A stretch of DNA of 61,997 bases from an uncultured Merdimonas sp. (GTDB lineage: Bacteria; Bacillota; Clostridia; Lachnospirales; Lachnospiraceae). Below the pieces are notes generated by a model. That model saw only the letters and a list, made by a program, of their open reading frames with translations, had not been told where the DNA came from and did not search any database. Positions 1 through 7,916 of this stretch are shown here, one piece after another (within the stretch, counting starts at the first letter, position 1; every line of letters begins with the position of its first letter). The DNA lies in the NCBI GenBank assembly GCA_944375745.1, contig CALWAV010000064.1:1-61997 (forward strand), written 5' to 3'. The translations under genes were made by a program, and so were the position numbers.

Positions 1-21
1 ATAACAGGAGAAAATGACAGT

Positions 22-1209
22 TCAGTGACTGTAGATGCGGATTTCAAAACAGGCTCCTCCCTCCGGAAGATTCCGGGCTGTGAGGCTGCCGTTCTGCATT
101 TCAAATAAAGCCCTGGAAAGGGCGAGTCCAATCCCCGCGCCGCCGGCCGCCCCATTCTTTCCCCGGTAAAACCTTTCGAACAGCCGGGGCAGATCCTCCG
201 GGGCAAAGCCCGGTCCCTGATCCCAGATACTGATCTCCGTATAGAGAGGATTTGCGGAATACCCGCAGAAAATGGTTCCTCTCTCTGGAGAATGCTCCAT
301 ACAGTTTTTCAGAAGATTCATCAGCGCTTCCACACTCCACTCCAGATCGCCTGTAAATTCCACACATCCATGGTCCGGAATCTCCGCCCGGACCCCTGCC
401 TTATCCATCAGCTCCTGAAGATTTTCCGCCGCCAGGCTCAAAGCCGTATATACATCCACCGGCTCCTTCTTAAGCTCCAGTGTTCCCGCGTCGATGCCTG
501 CCAGGGTCAGCAGTTCCTCCTCCAGATCATTGAGCCGGCCGATTTGCCTCCGGACCGAAAGAATATAAGGGTTCGGCGCGCTGGTTTCCATCAGCTGGAG
601 AGACAGGTCTGCGGCTGTGAGAGGCGTCTTGAGCTGATGGGCGATATTTGCCAGGTTGTCCGCAAAGCTTTTTCTGGCCTTCAGAGCTTCCTCCCGAGTC
701 GCATAGAGATTAGTGACTGTCTTGTATATCTCATCCTGAAGGCCGGAATACGCGTCCTCCTTTTCCTGAATCAGAGTCCCCGGCGCGCCGGTATTGACCC
801 GTTCCAGATATTCCGTCAGCTCCATAAGCCTGGCCTTTCTTTTTCCGGCAGCCCATCCGGCGCACAGAGCATACACTGCCAGAGCCAGAATTCCCGCCGA
901 CAGGGCCAATGCCGCCATTCTGCCTGACACAGCCTTTCCGAAATCAGAGCTTTCATAGCCGTACTGTTCCAGGAGCCCCAGATTTTCAGAAGGCGGGGCC
1001 GGCCTTTCCAGGAAATCCTTCAGAGAAGAGAGAAACTCCTCCTCCAGCTCCGGATGCTCTTCCAGCACAGTCTGGCAGAAAGCTGCCATCTGCTCCCCGG
1101 CTGCCCTCTGATACTGACGCTGCCACAAAAGAGCAGTCAGGAAAAGTCCCCCAAGAAAGACCGCCGCCGTAATCCAGAACAGCAGCCTCTGTATTCCTTT
1201 TTCTTTCAT
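22..1209 (-). CDS. Two-component sensor histidine kinase
   Basis: Membrane-bound sensor kinase of 395 aa. A first membrane segment lies at about residues 9-28 and a second at about 98-118, with a short extracytoplasmic loop of roughly 70 residues between them. The dimerisation/phosphoacceptor helix contains AHQLKTPLT with the phosphorylated His near residue 191. The C-terminal ATPase has an N-box (NLLKNCMEHS), a G1 box (DQGPGF) and a G2 box (GAGIGLALS). Its ATG overlaps the stop of the upstream response regulator by 4 bp (ATGA), so the two are translationally coupled. The signal is not visible from sequence, and any target operon beyond base 1 cannot be seen. The small loop and OmpR-type partner fit envelope-stress or antibiotic-sensing systems, but that is inference. 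Confidence 0.93.
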   Translation of the reverse strand: MKEKGIQRLLFWITAAVFLGGLFLTALLWQRQYQRAAGEQMAAFCQTVLEEHPELEEEFLSSLKDFLERPAPPSENLGLLEQYGYESSDFGKAVSGRMAALALSAGILALAVYALCAGWAAGKRKARLMELTEYLERVNTGAPGTLIQEKEDAYSGLQDEIYKTVTNLYATREEALKARKSFADNLANIAHQLKTPLTAADLSLQLMETSAPNPYILSVRRQIGRLNDLEEELLTLAGIDAGTLELKKEPVDVYTALSLAAENLQELMDKAGVRAEIPDHGCVEFTGDLEWSVEALMNLLKNCMEHSPERGTIFCGYSANPLYTEISIWDQGPGFAPEDLPRLFERFYRGKNGAAGGAGIGLALSRALFEMQNGSLTARNLPEGGACFEIRIYSH

Positions 1210-1883
1210 AGGTCCTCCTCCATTCTGTATCCGAAGCTTCGGATGGTCTTCAGGCAGGCGGGGTTTCCCAGCTTTTCCCGGAGACGCTTCATGGTAACCG
1301 TCAGCGTATTGTCATTTACAAAATTTCCGCCGGCATCCCAGATTTTTTCCAGCAGCCGGGCCCGCGTCACTGTCTGCCCCTTATTTTCCATCAGAATCTG
1401 AAACAGCTGATATTCCGGCTGGCTTAACTGTATCTCCTGCCCGTCCCGGAACACTGCCATTTTTTCTATATCCAGCGTCAGATCCTGACAGCGGAACACC
1501 TTTTCCTTCCTGCCGGCCGCGCCTGCGCGCCGCAGGAGGGCCTGAATTCTTGAGTAAAGCACCTCCAGCTCAAAGGGCTTTGTCACATAATCGTCTGCTC
1601 CCTTTTCAAAGCCATCCACAATATCCGGAGTATCTCCCCGGACTGTGAGAAAGATAACCGGAAGTCCTGGCTGTCTCTCCCGGATCCAGCGGCAGAGCTC
1701 GTCTCCCTGGCCATCCGGCATATTCCGGTCCAGAAGCAGCAGATCCGGAAGTCCCGCCTTAAGTGCCTGCCTGGCCTCACTGAGGCCGGAATATATGGCT
1801 GTCCGGCAGCCCCTCTGCTCCAGATATTCTTTCACTGACCGGGCGATTTCCATATCGTCTTCTATATAATAGATCTCCGTCAT
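1206..1883 (-). CDS. OmpR/PhoB-family response regulator
   Basis: DNA-binding response regulator of 225 aa and partner of the kinase that follows. The receiver domain carries the acidic pair ED-D at residues 8-10, the phosphoacceptor Asp52 (LLLLDRNMP), a conserved Thr (FLTV) and the Lys of TKPF near residue 102. The C-terminal winged-helix domain has the expected LSQPEYQLFQIL and VNDNTLTVTMKRLREKL blocks and ends in GYRM. I chose the ATG at 1883 (MTEIYYIEDD) rather than an in-frame ATG 27 bp upstream: homologous receivers begin here, and GGGAGGAGGAAG lies just upstream. A sigma-A-like promoter is visible about 40 bp upstream. Confidence 0.94.
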   Translation of the reverse strand: MTEIYYIEDDMEIARSVKEYLEQRGCRTAIYSGLSEARQALKAGLPDLLLLDRNMPDGQGDELCRWIRERQPGLPVIFLTVRGDTPDIVDGFEKGADDYVTKPFELEVLYSRIQALLRRAGAAGRKEKVFRCQDLTLDIEKMAVFRDGQEIQLSQPEYQLFQILMENKGQTVTRARLLEKIWDAGGNFVNDNTLTVTMKRLREKLGNPACLKTIRSFGYRMEEDL

Positions 1884-1918
1884 CCCTGTTCTTCCTCCTC
1901 CCAAAGGCATCTTTTTTC

Positions 1919-1948
1919 AGTGTACAGGAGAGCCTGCGCTTCTGTCAA
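1919..1948 (-). promoter_or_regulatory. Promoter of the two-component operon
   Basis: On the minus strand TTGACA (1943-1948) is followed after 18 bp by TACACT (1919-1924), about 35 bp upstream of the response-regulator start. It reads as a sigma-A-type promoter by consensus only. Confidence 0.6.
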
Positions 1949-1958
1949 TGAAGCAAAA

Positions 1959-1983
1959 GAAAAGACACAGCCGAAGCTGTGTC
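1959..1983 (-). terminator. Rho-independent terminator after the phospholipase-like gene
   Basis: Minus-strand hairpin GACACAGC-TTCG-GCTGTGTC (8-bp stem, UUCG tetraloop) followed by TTTTCTTTTG. It lies 34 bp past the stop of the gene ending at 2017 and just ahead of the promoter of the next transcription unit. Confidence 0.88.
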
Positions 1984-2016
1984 CTATTTCCTATTCTTTG
2001 GTATATCATTCTGTCT

Positions 2017-2613
2017 TTACGCCAGACACAGACGTCTGGTAATCTCAATTCCCATAGCGCGGTTTACCAGGTTCAGAATTGCCTGTACCACCTGATGGCA
2101 GATGCGGACGATGAATTCACAGTCTTCCTTTACACCGTGCTTCATTTTCAGATACTCCGCATGGGCGCTGCGGATAAAGCTGCACACCGCCTCCGGCGTC
2201 TCAAATCTTTTTCCGTCAATTCTGCTGCGGAAGGCCTTTCCGCTGCGCACATACTCCCGAAGCTGGAACTTCAGCTCCTTCTCATAGGCACAGTGATCCT
2301 TCAGGCTTCCCTCATAAATCTGATTATGGGGAAACGTGAAATAATCCGCAATGTAATGGATAATCTCGCCCAGTCTTCTCATGAAAGCCCGCGCGTTTTT
2401 CAAGATCAGCTCCGCGTCCAGGGACAGCGCGCAGATCCGATTCTCCACCATGTCAAAGGTTCCTTCAAACTCATGACGCTGGGTCAGAAATGACGGTTTG
2501 CAGTCCGGCAGGATGCTTCCCAGATAAAATGCTTTCCGGTGATTCATCATAACCGGTACTTCCATATCCTTTACTATATACTGCGCAAGTGAAATATGCG
2601 ATTTCTTTCTCAA
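2017..2613 (-). CDS. Zinc-dependent phospholipase C-like protein
   Basis: A 198-aa protein resembling the bacterial zinc-dependent phospholipase C fold. Regularly spaced His/Asp residues could be metal ligands: SHISLAQYIV at the N-terminus, LGSILPD, RHEFEGTFD, RRLGEIIHYIADYFTFPHN and CAYEKEL. I placed the start at a TTG at 2613 because AGGAGGT sits 5 nt upstream and no ATG with a comparable ribosome-binding site exists; an ATG 81 bp upstream would put extra low-complexity residues before the domain. No signal peptide is seen from this start, so it is probably cytosolic. Related proteins in Clostridia are mostly uncharacterised, so substrate and role are open. A hairpin sits directly in front of its ribosome-binding site. 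Confidence 0.75.
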   Translation of the reverse strand: MRKKSHISLAQYIVKDMEVPVMMNHRKAFYLGSILPDCKPSFLTQRHEFEGTFDMVENRICALSLDAELILKNARAFMRRLGEIIHYIADYFTFPHNQIYEGSLKDHCAYEKELKFQLREYVRSGKAFRSRIDGKRFETPEAVCSFIRSAHAEYLKMKHGVKEDCEFIVRICHQVVQAILNLVNRAMGIEITRRLCLA

Positions 2614-2615
2614 TA

Positions 2616-2654
2616 CCTTACCTCCTGCATATGCTTCTCCTTCCGGAAGCATAT
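2616..2654 (-). promoter_or_regulatory. Leader hairpin abutting the Shine-Dalgarno of the phospholipase-like gene
   Basis: On the minus strand ATATGCTTC (2646-2654) and GAAGCATAT (2629-2637) form a perfect 9-bp stem with an 8-nt loop. It ends 2 nt before the AGGAGGT that serves the TTG start. The hairpin is transcribed from the predicted promoter at 2683-2711 and could affect translation or mRNA stability; the effect is inference. Confidence 0.5.
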
Positions 2655-2682
2655 ATGAACCCTGATTTACACCACCTTCTCT

Positions 2683-2711
2683 ATCATACTCCAAAAAATT
2701 TCAGTTGTCCA
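2683..2711 (-). promoter_or_regulatory. Predicted promoter of the phospholipase-like gene
   Basis: Minus-strand TGGACA (2706-2711), 17 bp spacer, TATGAT (2683-2688), downstream of the aroK stop. Each box matches sigma-A consensus at 5 of 6 positions. Confidence 0.5.
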
Positions 2712-2740
2712 TAACTAACTTTTCCAATCATTTAAAAAAA

Positions 2741-3274
2741 TCAGGTCTGTTTTTCGCCTATTTCACCAACACGGCGGTATATTTCCTCCCCAATCTCCTC
2801 TGCGCTGCGGCCGTCTGTGGCCGCCAGAAGCTCCGCGGCCGCCTCATACTTCTCCTGCCGTCCGGCCAAAAGCTCCGCGATATATTCCACATTCTTATGG
2901 CCTTCCAGCAGAGGGCGGTCATGGCTGTCCTTTACCCGTTCCAGAATCGTCTCGGGCTCTGCTGTGAGAAATACAATGACGCCGCTCTTCTTCATGGCCT
3001 CCACATTGCAGGAACGAAGGGGCACGCCGCCGCCGCAGGAGACCACCGTATGTTCCTTCTTTTCCAGAGACAGGAGCAGCTTTGTCTCCAGTTCCCGGAA
3101 ATACTCCTCGCCTTTCAGCCGGAAAATTTCAGAAATAGGCATTCCCTGAGCTCGTTCGATTTCCTTATCCATCTCCAGCCATTCCATGCCGTACTTTCTG
3201 TGCAGATACCTGGCAATAGTACTCTTTCCGGCTCCCATAAAGCCAATTAAAAAAATATTGTTTTTCGCGCGCAT
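2741..3274 (-). CDS. aroK: Shikimate kinase
   Basis: A 177-aa cytosolic kinase that phosphorylates shikimate at the 3-hydroxyl with ATP in chorismate biosynthesis. Visible motifs are the P-loop GFMGAGKST near the N-terminus, the Mg/shikimate-binding MDKEIE, the FRELE Arg, the SCGGGVP glycine loop and the lid RPLL. Length is typical for the family. The ATG at 3274 (MRAKNNIFLIG) is preferred over an in-frame ATG 108 bp upstream, which would add a tail absent from shikimate kinases. It lies 94 bp after polC, and a stable inverted repeat occupies that gap. No other aromatic-pathway gene is next to it. Confidence 0.93.
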   Translation of the reverse strand: MRAKNNIFLIGFMGAGKSTIARYLHRKYGMEWLEMDKEIERAQGMPISEIFRLKGEEYFRELETKLLLSLEKKEHTVVSCGGGVPLRSCNVEAMKKSGVIVFLTAEPETILERVKDSHDRPLLEGHKNVEYIAELLAGRQEKYEAAAELLAATDGRSAEEIGEEIYRRVGEIGEKQT

Positions 3275-3309
3275 GGGTTTCTTCTCTTTTCCTTTCCCCA
3301 GGGCCAAGC

Positions 3310-3354
3310 GCGCCGACAAGACAGGCTCCGCCATTTGGAGCCTGCTCCCGGCGC
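3310..3354. repeat. Nested inverted repeat between polC and aroK
   Basis: Inner arms CAGGCTCC (3322-3329) and GGAGCCTG (3337-3344) pair perfectly around a 7-nt loop. Outer arms GCGCCG (3310-3315) and CGGCGC (3349-3354) add a second stem. No T-run follows on either strand, so it is not a classical terminator. Confidence 0.55.
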
Positions 3355-3368
3355 ACCGCCCCTGTTCT

Positions 3369-4934
3369 CTATACAAAATCAAACAGTGAAAGCTGATTGG
3401 ACTCGGGCATATCTCCCAGAAGTCCCAGGTCTCCCATCAAATCAATGACTGTCTTGGAAAGCTTGCTGCGGGCGCGCAGATCATCCTTCGAGAGGAAGGG
3501 GCCGTTTTTCGCCGCCTCAAAGAGCTGATCCGCCGCCTTGTCTCCCAGTCCCTCGATGGTACTCAAAGCCGGCATCAGTTTTCCATCAATAATCTGAAAA
3601 TGATGGGCTTTTGCCTTGTAAATGTCAATGGGCAGAAACTCAAAGCCCCGGGCATACATCTCCTGTACGATATGCATATCCTTCAGGGTATCCTGCTCCT
3701 TTTTGGACAGGGAATCACTGCGCCGTTTGTAATCCGCCATGTAATAGGCCAGGCGCTCTTTTCCCTGGCACATGAGCTCATAGCTGAAGGCGGAAGCGCG
3801 GATGCTGAAATAGGCCGCATAATAGGCCAGGGGATAATTGATCTTACAGTAGGCGATGCGCCATGCCATCATAACATAGGCAGCCGCATGGGCCTTGGGG
3901 AACATGTATTTGATCATCTTGCAGGACTCGATATACCAGTCCTCCACCCCGGCAGCCTTCATGGCGTCAATCCACTCCGGTTTCAAGCCTTTTCCCTTCC
4001 GGACACTCTCCATAATGGTAAAGGAAAGGCTTGGCTCCACGCCCATCTGAATCAGATACAGCATAATATCGTCACGGGTACAGATTGCCGTGGAAATGGT
4101 CGCCTTGCCCTCCTTGATGAAGCGCTGGGCATTATTCAGCCACACGTCTGTACCATGGGACAGGCCGGAGATTCGAATCAGGTCCGAAAAGGACTGGGGC
4201 TTTGCGTCCACCACCATCTGGATAACGAAGTCCGTACCGAACTCCGGAATACCCAGACATCCCAGGGGACAGCCGTCTATATCCTCCGGCGTGATGCCCA
4301 GAGCCTCGGTGCTTTTGAACAGGGACATGACTCCCTTGTCATCCAGCGGAATGGTCTTGGCGTCAATCCCTGTCAGATCCTCCAGCATACGAATCATGGT
4401 CGGATCATCGTGTCCCAGAATATCCAGCTTCAAAAGGTTGTGGTCAATGGAATGATAGTCAAAATGAGTCGTAATAATATCCGTAGTCATATCATTGGCC
4501 GGATGCTGAATGGGGGTAAAGGAATGAATCTCCTCCCCGTGGGGCAGCACCACGATGCCGCCCGGATGCTGTCCGGTCGAACGGCGCACGCCCACGCAGC
4601 CCTGCACGATCCGGTCAATCTCGCAGTTGCGCTTATGCTGGCCCCGTTCCTCATAATAGTTTTTCACATAACCGAAAGCCGTTTTATCCGCCAGGGTGCC
4701 GATGGTTCCCGCACGGAAGGTCTGGCCTTTTCCGAAAATGACCTCCGTGTACCTGTGGGCCTTGGACTGATAGTCGCCGGAAAAGTTCAGGTCAATATCC
4801 GGCTCCTTGTCTCCCTTGAAGCCCAGGAAGGTCTCAAAGGGAATATCAAAGCCTTCCTTTTTCAGCGGCGTTCCGCAGACCGGACAGGCCTTGTCCGGCA
4901 TATCGCAGCCGGCTGCTCCCGCGTATTTTTTCAC
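3369..4934 (-). CDS. polC: DNA polymerase III PolC-type, C-terminal part (after an in-frame TAG)
   Basis: C-terminal 521 residues of PolC. They include the second CPVC pair of the zinc knuckle, the conserved GFKGDKEPDIDLNFSG block with palm Asp residues, finger and tRNA-like helix-hairpin-helix blocks and the C-terminal tail. It is in the same reading frame as the 989-residue part ending at 4941; only TAG, GAG and GAT codons separate that part from the GTG at 4934. A GTG could serve as a start, but AGGAGG ends only 2 nt before it, which is poor spacing. I read the two parts as one polC gene with a single internal amber codon. If the stop is real, this half alone lacks exonuclease, PHP and OB domains. 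Sequencing error, a recent nonsense mutation, suppression or a genuinely split polymerase are the alternatives. Confidence 0.85.
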   Translation of the reverse strand: MKKYAGAAGCDMPDKACPVCGTPLKKEGFDIPFETFLGFKGDKEPDIDLNFSGDYQSKAHRYTEVIFGKGQTFRAGTIGTLADKTAFGYVKNYYEERGQHKRNCEIDRIVQGCVGVRRSTGQHPGGIVVLPHGEEIHSFTPIQHPANDMTTDIITTHFDYHSIDHNLLKLDILGHDDPTMIRMLEDLTGIDAKTIPLDDKGVMSLFKSTEALGITPEDIDGCPLGCLGIPEFGTDFVIQMVVDAKPQSFSDLIRISGLSHGTDVWLNNAQRFIKEGKATISTAICTRDDIMLYLIQMGVEPSLSFTIMESVRKGKGLKPEWIDAMKAAGVEDWYIESCKMIKYMFPKAHAAAYVMMAWRIAYCKINYPLAYYAAYFSIRASAFSYELMCQGKERLAYYMADYKRRSDSLSKKEQDTLKDMHIVQEMYARGFEFLPIDIYKAKAHHFQIIDGKLMPALSTIEGLGDKAADQLFEAAKNGPFLSKDDLRARSKLSKTVIDLMGDLGLLGDMPESNQLSLFDFV

Positions 4935-4940
4935 ATCCTC

Positions 4941-7910
4941 CTACTCAAAATCGCTGTAATGACAGGAAGGACAGTAATAATGGGGCGGCAGAGGGTTTAC
5001 CTCCGTGATGCCGGCCATGGTCGCCACAAAGGAGGAGCCCACCGAGCCACGGGAACCTACCAGATAGCCGTCTGCGTTTGATTTCCATACCAGCTTCTGG
5101 GCGATGATATACATAACCGCGAACCCATTAGAAATAATGGAATGCAGCTCCTTTTCCAGCCGCTCAGTAACTACCTCCGGCAGATTCTCACCGTAAATGG
5201 AATGTGCCTTTTCATAGCAGATATCTCTCAGGGTCTGATCCGAATTCTCAATGACAGGCGGACACTTATCCGGCCGTACCGGAGAAATCCGTTCTATCAT
5301 ATCCGCGATCTTATTGGTATTGCCGACTACTACCTCCCAGGCCTTGCCGCTTCCCAGGTATTCAAATTCCGCCAGCATCTCTTCTGTGGTCCGCAGATAG
5401 AGGGGCGCCTGCTCATCCGCGTCCTTGAATCCCTTTCCAGCCATAATGATGCGCCGGTAGACCTCATCCTCCGGGTTCAGAAAATGTACGTCACAGGTGG
5501 CCACCACCGGCTTGTGGAACTGCTCTCCCAGAGAGACAATCTTTTTGTTCAGCCGGATCAGGTCCTCCCTGGACTCAAAGGTGGGACGATCTCCCCGCAG
5601 CATAAACTCATTATTTCCCAGAGGCTGAATTTCCAGATAATCATAAAAGCTGACCAGCCTTGCTATCTCTTCCTCGGGCGCGGAGCGCACCAGAGCCTGG
5701 TACAGCTCGCCGGCCTCGCAGGCGGAACCGATAATTAGTCCCTCCCGGTGCTTCTGAAGCACGCTTTTGGGAATTCTGGGTACTCTCGAAAAATATTCCA
5801 GATGGGACCAGGAAACCATCCGGTACAGGTTCACCCGGCCAATCTCATTTTTCGCCAGAATGATCACATGATGGCTGGGAAGCTTTTTTATGGCATCCTT
5901 GTCCAGAGTGCTCATCTGATTGACCCCATTCAGATCGAAAATATCCCGGTCTTTCAGCATTTTTACAAACTTCACGAAAATCTCCGCCGTACAGCCTGCG
6001 TCATCCACAGCTCTGTGGTGGTTTTCCAGAGAGACATTCAGGGCCTTCGCCACCGTATCCAGCTTGTAACGATTCAGCTGGGGCAGCAGCACCCGGGCCA
6101 GAGCCACCGTATCCACCACCGTAAATGCGCAGGGCAGCCCCTGGCGCTCGCTGTTCTTGCGGATAAAGCTCATATCAAAGCCGGCGTTGTGGGCCACCAT
6201 GACAGCGCCTTCACAGAATTTCAGAAACTGAGGCAGAATCTCCTCAATCCCCGGCTCTCCCATCACCATCTCATCGCTGATTCCGGTCAGCTTCTCGATC
6301 TCAAAGGGGATCGGTGTCCGGGGATTTACGAAGGCGCTGAATTTATCTGTAATCTCTCCATTTTCCACACGGACTGCGCCGATCTCGATGATATGGTCAT
6401 TTTCCGCGCTGAACCCGGTGGTCTCAATATCGAAGACCACGTAGGGCGCATCCAGGCTCTGGCCTTCTGCGTCCTCTACAATGTCTTTCATATCATCCAC
6501 CAGATAGCCTTCCATGCCATAGATGACCTTAAAGGAATCTCCCTTATCCAGACTGTGGCTGGCGTCCGGATAAGCCTGCACCACGCCATGATCTGTGACA
6601 GCGATGGCCTTATGGCCCCAGGATTTGGCCCGTTTGATGATGTCCTTCACATCGGAGACTCCATCCATATCGCTCATCTTTGTATGGCAGTGAAGCTCTA
6701 CTCTCTTGATCTCACTGTTGTCCATCCGGGGCTTCCGGAAATCTGAAGATTTCTTGATTCCCGTCACAGAGCCTATATTCAGCTCATTGTCAAACCGGTC
6801 CTGGGCAGTCAGACCGCGGATGCGCACAAAGCTTCCCTTCGTAATCTTTTCCCGAAGGCCCGGAAGCTCCTCATTTTTGCTGAAAAGCTTGACCCGGATG
6901 GTGTCCGTATAATCCGTCACGGTCAGGGTGATAATGGTCTTTTCTCCCCGGATTTCCCGCTCATCCCAGCCCGTGATCTGGCCATGGATGACTACCTCGC
7001 CCATCTCGCCTACGATCTGGACCAGATCTGTGATTTCTGAATCATCAAAATCCCGGCCGTACAGCACATCGGGATTTGTGGTCTTTCCGCTTCGAAAACG
7101 GGAACCCGCGCTTTTCAGATGCCTTCCATAGGCATACTCGCTCTGTCCGAAGCCGCCGTAATGCTTTTTTTCTCCCGTCTTCTTTCCGGCATCGCCTTTG
7201 TGGGCTCCGGCTTCCTTCTTTTCGCTGCCTGCTGCCGGATGAGCGGAGCCGTTTCCGGAAGAAGCGCCTGCGCTTTCCGTTCCGCCCCCCACGGCAGCCT
7301 CACCGGACAGCTCTGCCTCCTTCTGAAACTGAATCATAGTTTCAATCATACGGGCAGCCTGCCTGTCAATATCCACACGGCCGGTCCGTTTCTTCTGCTC
7401 CTCATCCTTTTCCACAAATTCCGTCTGAATCCGCAGATCCAGGCCGCAGCGCTCTGTAAAGATCTTATAGAGCACCCGGATCAGTTCGTCCGCCGCGTCT
7501 TCTCCCAGAGTGGTCTTCTGAAGCTCCAGCTTCATCAGGTTCTCCTCCGGGAAAGAAATCTTCGCTCCCCGGAACAGATTGTATTCCAGAATACTGTAAT
7601 GCTTCAGTTCATAGAGAATGCTGTCCTTATAGAGCTCCAGAAGCTTCTCCGGCGTATACTGTCCGGAAAGCTCATAACGCTCCAGGATCTTGACTTCCAC
7701 CTCAGCTTTGCCGAAGAGCTGCCGCTTCAGAGCGCGCTCAAGCTGAAAAAGCTGCTCCTTATGGATCAGCTTTCCGCTTATGAGATATACCCGTATGAAA
7801 TTTCTGGCCCGGTTGGAGGTCACCTTCTCCACCCGCACCTGCCCCAGCAGAGCCAGCAGATTCTGCTCCAGATTCAGGGGAGGGAAGACCTCCTCGAACA
7901 TCTTCGTCAT
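4941..7910 (-). CDS. polC: DNA polymerase III PolC-type, N-terminal part (ends at an internal TAG)
   Basis: First 989 residues of the essential replicative polymerase of low-GC Gram-positive bacteria. Domains in order: N-terminal region; a Gly/Ala/Lys-rich linker at about 205-290; an OB fold (VVIHGQITGWDEREIRGEKT); a PHP domain (ELHCHTKMSDMDG, AVTDHG); an inserted DEDD 3'-5' exonuclease (VFDIETTGF, VAHNAGFDMSF, HRAVDDA); then the start of the polymerase core, ending at HYYCPSCHYSDFE before TAG. With the downstream part the total is about 1,513 residues, near the usual 1,430-1,500. The ATG at 7910 lies 6 bp after ispG, whose last codons GAG GAG supply the ribosome-binding site. The stop falls between the two CxxC pairs of the zinc knuckle, which argues against a natural domain boundary. 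Confidence 0.93.
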   Translation of the reverse strand: MTKMFEEVFPPLNLEQNLLALLGQVRVEKVTSNRARNFIRVYLISGKLIHKEQLFQLERALKRQLFGKAEVEVKILERYELSGQYTPEKLLELYKDSILYELKHYSILEYNLFRGAKISFPEENLMKLELQKTTLGEDAADELIRVLYKIFTERCGLDLRIQTEFVEKDEEQKKRTGRVDIDRQAARMIETMIQFQKEAELSGEAAVGGGTESAGASSGNGSAHPAAGSEKKEAGAHKGDAGKKTGEKKHYGGFGQSEYAYGRHLKSAGSRFRSGKTTNPDVLYGRDFDDSEITDLVQIVGEMGEVVIHGQITGWDEREIRGEKTIITLTVTDYTDTIRVKLFSKNEELPGLREKITKGSFVRIRGLTAQDRFDNELNIGSVTGIKKSSDFRKPRMDNSEIKRVELHCHTKMSDMDGVSDVKDIIKRAKSWGHKAIAVTDHGVVQAYPDASHSLDKGDSFKVIYGMEGYLVDDMKDIVEDAEGQSLDAPYVVFDIETTGFSAENDHIIEIGAVRVENGEITDKFSAFVNPRTPIPFEIEKLTGISDEMVMGEPGIEEILPQFLKFCEGAVMVAHNAGFDMSFIRKNSERQGLPCAFTVVDTVALARVLLPQLNRYKLDTVAKALNVSLENHHRAVDDAGCTAEIFVKFVKMLKDRDIFDLNGVNQMSTLDKDAIKKLPSHHVIILAKNEIGRVNLYRMVSWSHLEYFSRVPRIPKSVLQKHREGLIIGSACEAGELYQALVRSAPEEEIARLVSFYDYLEIQPLGNNEFMLRGDRPTFESREDLIRLNKKIVSLGEQFHKPVVATCDVHFLNPEDEVYRRIIMAGKGFKDADEQAPLYLRTTEEMLAEFEYLGSGKAWEVVVGNTNKIADMIERISPVRPDKCPPVIENSDQTLRDICYEKAHSIYGENLPEVVTERLEKELHSIISNGFAVMYIIAQKLVWKSNADGYLVGSRGSVGSSFVATMAGITEVNPLPPHYYCPSCHYSDFE

Positions 7911-7916
7911 ATGTAT

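Noticed and set aside
4941-4943. General reassignment of TAG to an amino acid
   Set aside because: ispG, the amidohydrolase, the radical SAM gene and vanXY all end correctly at TAG codons, so TAG is a normal stop here.
3600-5081. 493-codon open frame on the plus strand opposite polC
   Set aside because: It lies entirely antisense to conserved PolC sequence, has no family resemblance or ribosome-binding site, and reflects codon bias of the real gene.
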